A stretch of 37,942 nucleotides of DNA from Ignavibacteriales bacterium. Its GTDB lineage: Bacteria > Bacteroidota > Ignavibacteria > UBA10030 > UBA8401. The DNA lies in contig JACPGG010000071.1 of assembly GCA_016182545.1 (NCBI GenBank), forward strand, positions 1-37,942, read 5' to 3'. The position numbers were made by a program, and so were the translations under genes. How positions within the stretch are numbered: position 1 is the stretch's first letter; each line of letters opens with the position of its first letter. The notes under the pieces were generated by a model, which worked only from the letters and a program-made list of their open reading frames with translations, was not told the origin of the DNA and searched no databases. Shown here piece after piece: positions 10,302 through 19,386 of the stretch.

Positions 10302-11444
10302 ATGAACTTCGAACTCAACGAAACCCACAAAATGATCCGCGAAACTGCGCGGCAATTTGCAACCGATATCATATCTAAATCCTGCGATGAACGAGACGAA
10401 AAAGAAATATTTCCTACCGATGAAATAAAACAACTTGGTGAACTCGGCTTTATGGGAATGATGGTCCCGGAACAATACGGCGGAGCCGGGCTCGATTCCC
10501 TCAGTTACGTGATTGCCATGGAGGAGATTTCGCGCGTTGACGCATCGTGCGGCGTTATCATGTCTGTCAATAATTCACTCGTGTGCTACGGACTCAACAA
10601 ATATGGTACAGAAGAACAAAAGCAAAAATATCTTCTCCCGCTTGCACAAGGAAAAAAACTCGGTGCATTTGCATTGTCCGAACCGGAAGCGGGAAGTGAT
10701 GCGACGAACCAACATACCATTGCGGTGAAAGATGACGATCATTACGTATTGAATGGAATAAAAAATTGGATAACGAACGGTACGACAGCCGATTATGTAC
10801 TTGTCATGGCACAAACCGATCCATCCAAAGGTTCCAAAGGGATCAGTGCTTTTATCGTAGAAAAAGGAATGCCCGGTTTTACGTATGGCAAGAAAGAGCG
10901 AAAACTTGGTATCAGGAGTTCGGATACAGTCTCGCTCCTATTTGAAAATGTCAAAGTGCCCGTTGCAAACAGAATCGGCGACGAAGGATTCGGATTTAAA
11001 TTTGCGATGATGACGCTTGAAGGAGGACGAATTGGAATTGCTGCGCAAGCACTTGGGATTGCGCAAGCGAGTTTGGATGCTTCGCTGGAATATTCGAAGC
11101 AACGGAAGGCATTCGATCAACCGATTGCACATCTGCAGGCAATTCAATTTAAGCTTGCCGACATGGCAACGGAAATCGAAGCAGCACGTATGCTCACGTA
11201 CCAGGCGGCTGTGCTGAAGGATGCAGGACAACCATTCGGCAAACAAGCGGCGATGGCGAAACTATTTGCTTCAAAGATTGCAGTCAAATCCGCTCTGGAA
11301 GCAATTCAAATTCACGGTGGATATGGTTATGTTCGTGAATACAAAGTTGAACGGTATCTGCGCGACGCGAAGATCACAGAAATTTATGAAGGAACGTCAG
11401 AGATCCAGAGGATTGTTATATCCCGTGCATTGCTGAAAGACTGA
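10302..11444 (+). CDS. Acyl-CoA dehydrogenase
   Basis: ALSEPEAGSDA, WITNGTTADY, KLGIRSSDT, QIHGGYGYVREYKVERYLRDAKITEIYEGTSEIQRIVISR. Confidence 0.96.
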   Translation: MNFELNETHKMIRETARQFATDIISKSCDERDEKEIFPTDEIKQLGELGFMGMMVPEQYGGAGLDSLSYVIAMEEISRVDASCGVIMSVNNSLVCYGLNKYGTEEQKQKYLLPLAQGKKLGAFALSEPEAGSDATNQHTIAVKDDDHYVLNGIKNWITNGTTADYVLVMAQTDPSKGSKGISAFIVEKGMPGFTYGKKERKLGIRSSDTVSLLFENVKVPVANRIGDEGFGFKFAMMTLEGGRIGIAAQALGIAQASLDASLEYSKQRKAFDQPIAHLQAIQFKLADMATEIEAARMLTYQAAVLKDAGQPFGKQAAMAKLFASKIAVKSALEAIQIHGGYGYVREYKVERYLRDAKITEIYEGTSEIQRIVISRALLKD

Positions 11445-11525
11445 CAATTTCGTGATATGGTCTTTGTCTGTCTTATGAGAAACGGTTTCAGTATATTCAA
11501 TATGAATTTATAAAAGGAGAGTGAA

Positions 11526-12119
11526 ATGAAAAAAGTTCTGATAGCACTTGGAATTGTTTTTGTTCTGTTCATTATGGTTTTGATGTGGGGTGTGGGGAAA
11601 TACAACGGCTTGGTCACGCTCGATGAAAGCGTGAACGGATCGTGGGCGCAAGTACAAAATCAATACCAACGGAGAATGGATCTCATTCCAAACCTTGTTG
11701 CCACCGTACAAGGTGTCGCAAATTTTGAAAAATCAACATTGCAGGCAGTTATTGAAGCACGCGCAAAGGCAACACAAGTGACGCTTTCCCCCCAGTTGTT
11801 GAATGATCCGCAGGCGTTCCAGCGATTCGAGCAAAGTCAGGGACAATTAGGTTCGGCATTATCGCGGCTGCTTGTAACGGTCGAGCAATATCCGAATTTG
11901 AAAGCCAATGAGAACTTCCTGCAACTTCAATCACAATTGGAAGGAACAGAGAACAGAATTGCGGTCGAGCGCAAACGATTCAATGAGGTCGTGCAAGGGT
12001 ATAATGCAACCATCCGCACGATACCGACTTCGTTCATTGCCGGCATCGGCGGATTTCAACAAAAACAATATTTTCAATCTCAGGCAGGTGCTGAGACCGC
12101 TCCGAAAGTTCAGTTCTAA
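11526..12119 (+). CDS. LemA family protein
   Basis: N-terminal TM then YNGLVTLDESVNGSWAQVQNQYQRRMDLIPNLVATVQG; AAAGGAG Shine-Dalgarno. Confidence 0.94.
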   Translation: MKKVLIALGIVFVLFIMVLMWGVGKYNGLVTLDESVNGSWAQVQNQYQRRMDLIPNLVATVQGVANFEKSTLQAVIEARAKATQVTLSPQLLNDPQAFQRFEQSQGQLGSALSRLLVTVEQYPNLKANENFLQLQSQLEGTENRIAVERKRFNEVVQGYNATIRTIPTSFIAGIGGFQQKQYFQSQAGAETAPKVQF

Positions 12120-12121
12120 GT

Positions 12122-12904
12122 ATGATTCACACGCTTGAGGCACAGAGGATAGGACGTTTTCTGTTTTGCTCTCTCTGTGCCTTTTACATTTCAATCCTCC
12201 CGGCACAAAGTGGCGAGATTCCGAAGATCGTCGACCCCGTTACCGATCAGACCAATACACTCAGTCGAAGCGAATACTACGAACTTCGCAGATTGATCAT
12301 TCAATTCGAAGACAGCACATCGAACCAAATTGTCATTTTGATGATTCCATCATTACACGGAAATGAAATTCGTGATTTCGGAATTGAAATATTTAAAAAA
12401 AACATGATCGGTCAAAAGGGAAAAGACAATGGCGTTCTCATTCTTGTAGCGAAGGATGACAGAAAAATGTCTATCGAAGTCGGGTACGGCTTGGAAGGTG
12501 TACTGACCGACGCTCTCTGCGATCAGATCATCAGAAACGAGATCCGTCCGCTATTTAAGGTGGGTGATTACTTTGGTGGACTTTCTGCAGGCATTACATC
12601 GATCACGGAGGTCATCAAAGGCGAGTATACCGGAGAAAAGAAAAAGGGAAATGGTTCGGATTGGATTCCGGCATTACTTGTTCTGGGTGTGATTCTCTTT
12701 GCCGGAATCGCTGCCGCACGAGGAAAACGATATTCGATCAGTTCAAGGGGACACCGTGGTTACAATAATTGGTGGTGGGGTGGTGGCGGATTTGGAGGTG
12801 GAAGCGGGAGCGGATTCGGATCGTTTGGTGGAGGAGGTGGCGGGGGTGGCTGGTCCGCAGGCGGCGGAAGTTTCGGCGGTGGCGGTGCGAGTGGAAGTTG
12901 GTAG
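12122..12904 (+). CDS. TPM domain protein (YgcG-type) with Gly-rich C-terminus
   Basis: Signal peptide, VTDQTNTLSR, VEVGYGLEGVLTDALCDQI, C-terminal TM and (G/S/F)-rich tail; directly follows lemA. Confidence 0.9.
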   Translation: MIHTLEAQRIGRFLFCSLCAFYISILPAQSGEIPKIVDPVTDQTNTLSRSEYYELRRLIIQFEDSTSNQIVILMIPSLHGNEIRDFGIEIFKKNMIGQKGKDNGVLILVAKDDRKMSIEVGYGLEGVLTDALCDQIIRNEIRPLFKVGDYFGGLSAGITSITEVIKGEYTGEKKKGNGSDWIPALLVLGVILFAGIAAARGKRYSISSRGHRGYNNWWWGGGGFGGGSGSGFGSFGGGGGGGGWSAGGGSFGGGGASGSW

Positions 12905-12943
12905 CACCGAATTTATAAGGACAAAATTTTTTTTGAATACGAA

Positions 12944-13969
12944 ATGCTGATACTATTAAAAACTGACGCCTCGCGTCAGGAAATCGAAACAGTAAAAAAC
13001 AGAGTTGCAGAATTAGGATTTACGCCGCACGAAATTCCGGGCGTGCAGCGTGTTGCAATCGGAATTACAGGCAACAAAGCAAAAGTATCTCCGGATAATT
13101 TCCTGACTCTTCCCGGAGTTGTGGATGTTATATCGGTCTCAAAGCCATTTAAACTGGTCGGTCGGGACTTCAAACCTGAAAATACGATTGTTGATGTTGG
13201 CGGTGTAACATTCGGTGGAAATGAAATACAAATCATTGCCGGACCCTGTTCGGTTGAAAGCCGGGAGCAAATTCTTGAAGCAGCGATGCTGGTAAAACAG
13301 TCCGGCGCAAAACTGCTGCGTGGTGGTGCATTTAAGCCAAGAACATCGCCGTATGCATTTCAAGGATTGAAAGTTGAGGGATTGGAATACTTGAAAGATG
13401 CAGCAGAGAAAACAGGGCTGAAAGTCGTTACCGAAGTGAAGGATACAGAAACGCTCGCAGCAGTTGCCGAATGTTCAGACATTTTGCAAATTGGTGCGAG
13501 AAATATGTATAACTTCTCGCTGCTGGAGAAAGTTGGGGATCTCGGCAAACCGGTATTATTGAAGCGAGGTTTTTCTTCCACGATAGAAGAATTGCTAATG
13601 GCGGCTGAATATATTTTATCCAGAGGGAATTACAACGTTATTTTGTGCGAACGAGGGATCAGAACGTTTGAAACATACACGCGCAATACGCTCGACCTTA
13701 ATGCGGTTCCATTAATTAAAAAATTGTCGCATTTGCCCGTGATTGTCGATCCGAGCCACGGAACCGGCGCGTGGGATTTGGTTCCGCCAATGGCGCAGGC
13801 GGCAATTGCTGCCGGTGCAGACGGGCTTATGATCGAAGTTCATGCCCATCCCGAAAAAGCAATGTCGGACGGTTATCAATCGCTGTCGCCTAAAACATTT
13901 CTAGCCATGACAAAACAATTGAAAAAGTTCGAATCGGTTATTCAACGGGCCGTTGCGGTGGATGCATGA
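12944..13969 (+). CDS. 3-deoxy-7-phosphoheptulonate synthase (DAHP synthase, AroF/PheB-like type)
   Basis: [73 protein letters not shown]-terminal ferredoxin-like domain. Confidence 0.95.
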   Translation: MLILLKTDASRQEIETVKNRVAELGFTPHEIPGVQRVAIGITGNKAKVSPDNFLTLPGVVDVISVSKPFKLVGRDFKPENTIVDVGGVTFGGNEIQIIAGPCSVESREQILEAAMLVKQSGAKLLRGGAFKPRTSPYAFQGLKVEGLEYLKDAAEKTGLKVVTEVKDTETLAAVAECSDILQIGARNMYNFSLLEKVGDLGKPVLLKRGFSSTIEELLMAAEYILSRGNYNVILCERGIRTFETYTRNTLDLNAVPLIKKLSHLPVIVDPSHGTGAWDLVPPMAQAAIAAGADGLMIEVHAHPEKAMSDGYQSLSPKTFLAMTKQLKKFESVIQRAVAVDA

Positions 13970-14421
13970 GTTTTTTTGAAAAAAATATTTTAACAAAAGA
14001 CGAACTGCAGAAGATCGCCGAAACGATCAAATCGGTTGAGCGTGAGACAATCGGAGAAGTGCGTGTCAACATCCATAAAAGGAGATCGTTCCGAGATAAA
14101 AATCTTTCATTGTACGATCTGGCGGTTAAGAATTTTTATTCGCTCGGGATGGACAAAACCAAGGAAAAATCGGGTGTGTTAATATTGTTGCTGTTAAGCG
14201 AACATAAATTCCAAATTATCGGGGATGAGGGAATCAATAAGAGGGTCTCAAAAGAATTTTGGGAATCATTGGCTAAGAAAACTTCGGAATATTTCGGTCA
14301 GAATAAATTCAGCGAAGGTATTTGTTACGCCGTGAACGAAGTCGGCGCTGTGCTAAAAAAAGAGTTCCCGATGAAACCGGGCGACACGAACGAACTCTCA
14401 AATGAAGTGGTGATCTCTTAA
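13966..14421 (+). CDS. Short TPM domain protein
   Basis: IKSVERETIGEVRVNIHKR...KEKSGVLILLLLSEHKFQIIGDEGINKRV; ATGA overlap with the DAHP synthase gene. Confidence 0.75.
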   Translation: MSFFEKNILTKDELQKIAETIKSVERETIGEVRVNIHKRRSFRDKNLSLYDLAVKNFYSLGMDKTKEKSGVLILLLLSEHKFQIIGDEGINKRVSKEFWESLAKKTSEYFGQNKFSEGICYAVNEVGAVLKKEFPMKPGDTNELSNEVVIS

Positions 14422-14432
14422 ACACAATTATT

Positions 14433-15287
14433 ATGAATTGTACAATTGCGGTTGCACAAATTGATTCCGTCGTCGGAGATGTCAAAAAGAACATTTCGCA
14501 CCACCTCACGTTTATCAAAAAAGCGATCGCGAAGAAAGCGAAGATCATTGTTTTTCCCGAACTGAGTTTGACCGGATATTCTGTCAAAGATCTGAATTGG
14601 GATGTCGCGCTCCGTCCGGAACCGCACACACTCTTCGCTGACTTCCTGAAATTGTCGAAGAAGATCACTATTATCGTTGGAGGAGTCGAAGAGTCAGAAA
14701 ATTTTGGTATCTACAATTCTGCGTTCCTGTTTGAAGATGGGAAAGTCCATTCTGCTCACAAAAAAATCTATCCACCCACCTACGGTATGTTTGAAGAGAT
14801 GCGGTATTTTAACCAGGGGAAAGACGTACGGGTATTCAAATCCAAGTACGGAAATCTCGGCATCCTGATCTGTGAAGATATGTGGCATGCATCGCTTCCG
14901 TATATTCTTGCACACGATAACGCCGATGTCATCATCAGTTTGACGGCAAGTCCCACCCGATTGTCGGGCTCGTCGGAAAAACTGACTGTTGCTGAGGTCA
15001 ATCATGAGCAACATCGGGCGTATGCACGGCTGCTCAGCACATATGTAGTCTTTGTTAATCGTGTCGGGTACGAAGATGGTGTGAATTTCTGGGGAGGATC
15101 CCAAGTTGTTGACCCTTCCGGGTCACCGCTGGTGACAGCAAAATTATTTCAAGAGGATTTGATCTTTGCAACATTAGACGAGAATTCCATCAGACGTGCA
15201 CGTCGCTTTTCACGCCATTTTATCGATGACTCACCAGAGTTCACCATCACACATCTAAAAAAATCTTTGATGCGAAGAGATAAGTGA
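14433..15287 (+). CDS. Carbon-nitrogen hydrolase resembling the NAD synthetase glutaminase domain
   Basis: Glu (FPELSLTGY), Lys (HKKIYPPTYGMFEE) and Cys (LICEDMWH) catalytic motifs; no synthetase domain. Confidence 0.88.
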   Translation: MNCTIAVAQIDSVVGDVKKNISHHLTFIKKAIAKKAKIIVFPELSLTGYSVKDLNWDVALRPEPHTLFADFLKLSKKITIIVGGVEESENFGIYNSAFLFEDGKVHSAHKKIYPPTYGMFEEMRYFNQGKDVRVFKSKYGNLGILICEDMWHASLPYILAHDNADVIISLTASPTRLSGSSEKLTVAEVNHEQHRAYARLLSTYVVFVNRVGYEDGVNFWGGSQVVDPSGSPLVTAKLFQEDLIFATLDENSIRRARRFSRHFIDDSPEFTITHLKKSLMRRDK

Positions 15288-15327
15288 GTATTTTTGTGAT
15301 CATTAACTTAATCACAAGGAAGTTTGT

Positions 15328-16505
15328 ATGAACACTGAATATAAGGAACCGGGACCCGTTCTGGATCATGAAAATCCGTTCGAATCCATGATGCAGCGTT
15401 TTGACAAAGCTGCTGAAATCTTGGGGATGGAAGATGGCGTTTATCAATATCTAAAGACACCCGTAAAACAAGTGACTGTTTCCATTCCGATACAAATGGA
15501 TAACGGCAAAGTGGAAATATTTGAAGGTCACCGCGTTATTCATAATGACATTCTCGGTCCGTCCAAAGGAGGCATTCGATATGCGCCTGACGTCAACATC
15601 GACGAAGTAAAAGCGCTTGCCGCTTGGATGACATGGAAATGTGCCTTGCTCAATGTTCCGTTTGGCGGAGCAAAGGGTGGAGTCAAATGTGATCCGTCAA
15701 AACTGACCAATGTGGAATTGGAAAAAATAACACGACGATACACTGCAAATATGATGGAAGTATTCGGGGACGACAAAGATATTCCGGCACCCGATATGAA
15801 CACAAACGAACAGACAATGGCGTGGATCATGGACACTTATTCCATGCACATGCGTAAAACAGTGAGCGGCGTTGTGACCGGGAAACCGTTGCTCATCGGG
15901 GGTTCGATCGGAAGACGCGAAGCGACCGGAAGAGGGGTCATGATCGCGAGCAAGGATGTAAAATTGTTGGGATCAGTGATGTCACCGGCGGATATCATAA
16001 CAAAAGAGGGATCGACATTCAAAAAGCGTTGGAATATGTGAAACAGAATAAAACGCTGAACGGATTCACGGGAGCTGAGAAAGTCACACAATCCGAATTG
16101 CTTGAACTGGAATGCGATGTGCTCGTTCCGGCTGCTAAAGAGGATCAGATCACACATAAGAATGCCGGAAAGATCAAAGCAAAGATCATCGCAGAAGGTG
16201 CAAACGGACCGACGACTGCGAAGGCAGATCCAATTCTCAATGAACGCGGGATCGTCGTCATTCCGGATATTCTCGCAAACGCCGGCGGAGTGACTGTTTC
16301 ATATTTTGAATGGGTACAAAATCGCGTCGGTTATTACTGGTCGCTTGACAGAGTCAATCGCCGTCTTGAGCGGATGATGAAAGCGTCGTTTGACAATGTC
16401 TATGACACTGCATCGAAGCACAAAGTTGCACTTCGTATCGGCGCGTATATTGTTGCGATCGACAAGGTTGCTAAGACATTAAAGATCCGCGGGATTTACG
16501 CTTGA
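15328..16505 (+). pseudogene. Glutamate dehydrogenase (Glu/Leu/Phe/Val family), interrupted by internal deletion plus frameshift near 15950-15965
   Basis: N part: [46 protein letters not shown] in frame 1; C part: [31 protein letters not shown]...EGANGPTT...DILANAGGVTVSYFEWVQN in frame 3. The GxGNxG segment normally between them is absent. Confidence 0.85.
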
Positions 16506-17122
16506 TGAAGAGAGGGTGCAGGATCATATCGATACTTTTTTTTATCGTCTCGATATGTTTTGCGGCTGATACGAATGTCGTTTCGACGCACCGAACTATT
16601 CTTCAACAGCTGGGACACACTGCAATGATAACGGCTTTGCAAGAGAGCACATCGTTCTCTTACGGAGCCGTTTCTTTTTTGATGGATAGTACGGAGTTGA
16701 ATTCAATCGTACGGAATGATGCACTGGAAGCTCTGCTCTCAAGAAATATCGCCGTTTATACGAATGCCACATCTGCTGATACTATTCTTGCATGTAATGC
16801 GCAGGATGCTACACTCTCGTATGGTGAGATATTCACGGGATCTTTTTTTGGTGCAAGAATGGTGGAGCGAACACTGTCATTAACTATGCAGGTCAATTCA
16901 TCGTCGCAATTTCACAACAGAATACTGTCTGCAAAAAAAATTACAGTCTCAAAGATCGATACGGTACTCTATACAGACATTCAAAATTTGGAAGACCCAT
17001 CGCTTCCATTAAAGACTCTTTCTCAGCCGCAACTTTCATTCTTTGATTCATTTCTTGAACCGGTGATAATAACTGTAGCATCGGCAGTGGCAATTTACCT
17101 TTTCTTCACAATTCGGAGTTAG
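16505..17122 (+). CDS. Uncharacterised secreted/membrane-anchored protein
   Basis: N-terminal signal peptide (RIISILFFIVSICFA) and a single C-terminal TM (EPVIITVASAVAIYLFF); ATG at 16505 overlaps the gdh stop; no family recognised. Confidence 0.7.
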   Translation: MKRGCRIISILFFIVSICFAADTNVVSTHRTILQQLGHTAMITALQESTSFSYGAVSFLMDSTELNSIVRNDALEALLSRNIAVYTNATSADTILACNAQDATLSYGEIFTGSFFGARMVERTLSLTMQVNSSSQFHNRILSAKKITVSKIDTVLYTDIQNLEDPSLPLKTLSQPQLSFFDSFLEPVIITVASAVAIYLFFTIRS

Positions 17123-17184
17123 ACAGGAGAAGATTTGGATAGATCGTTAAAGAGAGCTGTTGTCGGGATAACCGAGCCACATTT

Positions 17185-18102
17185 TTGGCTTTTGGGGACA
17201 TTAATCTCGGTAGAATGATAGGACAACGCATTTTGAAAGGAGAGATTGATTTCCCTTTTCAAAAAATCGATCTTGCCCGGGATTCCGCCGATATTGTTTT
17301 TGCGAACCTTGAGTCACAGATTTCAGAGCAAAATGGAGAGACAGTCAATAAAAAAAGTAACATTGTCTTTACCGGACCTCCGGAAGGAGCCATATCACTT
17401 CGGAATGCGTCTATTGATATAGTCTCGACGGCAAACAATCACGCGCTGGATTATGGTATCCGCGCTCTTCATGAAACAATTGATCGTCTGAGTGCTGAGA
17501 GCATATTGCATGTCGGCACATCTAAATCGTCAAAAACATTATACACTCCTTTAATAATCGAGAAAAACAAAATAAAATTTGCTATCTTTGCTATAACAGC
17601 GTTCGTTAACTTCAACCCCAAAGGTTGGAAGGATGCGGTTGCTACGACTGATACAATCCGTCTCAAAAAGGAAATTCAAAAGTATCGAGACAGTATTGAT
17701 GTCATCATTGTGAGCTATCACGGCGGTGTTGAATATACGTACCGTCCGGTTGAACATGTCAGAATTTTTGCGGAATGGTGCGCCCGGAATGGAGTCGATC
17801 TTTTTATCGGGCATCATCCCCATGTGACATTCGGAGTTCTTCAACGCAATGAAAAGATCATCGTTCATTCTTTGGGAAATTTTGTTTTTTTTCAGCCGCA
17901 GTATTATTGGACGCAACGAAGCTACGGTGTAAAATTCTGGTTTGAAAAACAAGATTCCACTGTGCGGTATGGGATCGATAAATTCATTCCCCTTAAAGTA
18001 GGTTTGCAGACCGAACGGTTGACCGATTCTATAGAAATAAAGAAACTGAGAGAAAGAACGCAAAGGCTTTCAAATTTTGATTTAACAACATATTGGGAAT
18101 AA
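17185..18102 (+). CDS. CapA family protein (poly-gamma-glutamate synthesis-type metallophosphatase), N-terminus probably incomplete
   Basis: AFGDINLGR, ANLESQIS, STANNHALDYG, VSYHGGVEY, GHHPHV motifs; the domain begins right at a TTG with no plausible upstream leader in frame. Confidence 0.85.
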   Translation: MAFGDINLGRMIGQRILKGEIDFPFQKIDLARDSADIVFANLESQISEQNGETVNKKSNIVFTGPPEGAISLRNASIDIVSTANNHALDYGIRALHETIDRLSAESILHVGTSKSSKTLYTPLIIEKNKIKFAIFAITAFVNFNPKGWKDAVATTDTIRLKKEIQKYRDSIDVIIVSYHGGVEYTYRPVEHVRIFAEWCARNGVDLFIGHHPHVTFGVLQRNEKIIVHSLGNFVFFQPQYYWTQRSYGVKFWFEKQDSTVRYGIDKFIPLKVGLQTERLTDSIEIKKLRERTQRLSNFDLTTYWE

Positions 18103-18103
18103 A

Positions 18104-18907
18104 GTGAAGAAAAGATGTTTGTATTGTACTCCGTTAATTTTTGCTCTGCTCGTGATCTCATGCTCCTCAACGAAGGAAGTAGAAAACATTCCGGCGGATG
18201 TCCGGTATCAGCAGGCGAAAGAATTATTTGACGATGAAAGCTACCTTGAGGCGATCGAGGAATTCAAGATCGTCATTGTTCAATATCAAGGGAGCGAGTT
18301 TGCAGATGACGCTCAATATTATCTGGCAGAGTCGCGTTTCCAACGCGGAGAATATATCCTTGCTGCAGCCGAATACGATAACTTGATCCGTACGATGCCG
18401 TCGAGTCCATTTACATCACTGAGCAGATATAAAAAAGGGTTATCTCACTATTTATTGTCGCCAAAATCTCAACTGGATCAGAAGTACACCCGCTTTTCCA
18501 TCGACGATTTTCAAACATACATTGAATATTCGCCGACTGATTCGTTGGTGAACGATGCAGAGGCAAAGATAAGCGAAATGACCGACAGGATTGCACGGAA
18601 GATATTCGAAAGCGGGAAACTGTATTACCGGTTGGATTATTATCGCGCGTCCATCGTGTATTTCAATAAAGTGATTTCGGAGTATAACGATTCGCAATTT
18701 ACCGATGATGCGATGCTGTGGAAGGCGCGCTCTTTGAAAGAGCGGAAGGAATTCGATGCCGCGTCAGCCTCATTGACAGAATTAAAGGCGAAATATCCAG
18801 CGACCGATTTGCAATCCGAAATTCAGGAACTGCAATCCGAAATTGAAATTGATAAAGCGGATCACCAGAAAGATCAGCAAGAAAAACTACTCCCAAAAAA
18901 TGGATAA
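18104..18907 (+). CDS. BamD-like outer membrane assembly lipoprotein
   Basis: GTG start; lipobox (FALLVISCSS), TPR repeats QQAKELFDDESYLEAIEEFKIVIVQYQGSEFADDAQYYLAES. Confidence 0.85.
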   Translation: MKKRCLYCTPLIFALLVISCSSTKEVENIPADVRYQQAKELFDDESYLEAIEEFKIVIVQYQGSEFADDAQYYLAESRFQRGEYILAAAEYDNLIRTMPSSPFTSLSRYKKGLSHYLLSPKSQLDQKYTRFSIDDFQTYIEYSPTDSLVNDAEAKISEMTDRIARKIFESGKLYYRLDYYRASIVYFNKVISEYNDSQFTDDAMLWKARSLKERKEFDAASASLTELKAKYPATDLQSEIQELQSEIEIDKADHQKDQQEKLLPKNG

Positions 18908-19382
18908 TCAACTACCGCTTAAGCAGCACCAAGCAAGCATGACTCAATTGGTTCTTCCGAATGATACCAATCAGCTTGGTAATTTACTCGGCGGTCAATT
19001 GATGCATTGGATGGACCTTGTAGCAGCGATCGCCGCCGCGCGGCATTCGCGGCATGTTTGCGTAACGGCATCGGTCGACGAATTGAATTTCATTCATCCG
19101 ATCAAATTGGGTGAAGTTGTTACCTTGCAAGCATCGGTGAACAGGGTATTTCGTTCGTCAATGGAAGTTGGTGTGAAAGTGTTGTCTGAGAATTTGCTGA
19201 CCGGGATCATCCGTCACGCAAACACTGCGTATTTGACCTTTGTAGCACTTGACTCAAACGGGAAACCGGCAGGGGTTCCTCAGATAAAATTTGAAACTGA
19301 CGAAGAGCACCGCCGATTCGAAGATGCACTGGTCAGGCGCGATAAGCGTCTGGAGCGTCGTAAAAAAACATCACCCATATAG
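18900..19382 (+). CDS. Acyl-CoA thioesterase (hotdog fold)
   Basis: VLPNDTNQLGNLLGGQLMHWMDLVAAIAAARHSR...VDELNFIHPIKLGEVVTLQASVNRVFRSSMEVGVKV; internal ATG at 18900 preferred over ORF-track 18843. Confidence 0.9.
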   Translation: MDNQLPLKQHQASMTQLVLPNDTNQLGNLLGGQLMHWMDLVAAIAAARHSRHVCVTASVDELNFIHPIKLGEVVTLQASVNRVFRSSMEVGVKVLSENLLTGIIRHANTAYLTFVALDSNGKPAGVPQIKFETDEEHRRFEDALVRRDKRLERRKKTSPI

Positions 19383-19386
19383 CATT

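Noticed and set aside
12770-12904. GGT/GGC-rich repetitive tract
   Set aside because: It encodes the Gly-rich tail commonly seen in YgcG-type TPM proteins; not an independent repeat element.
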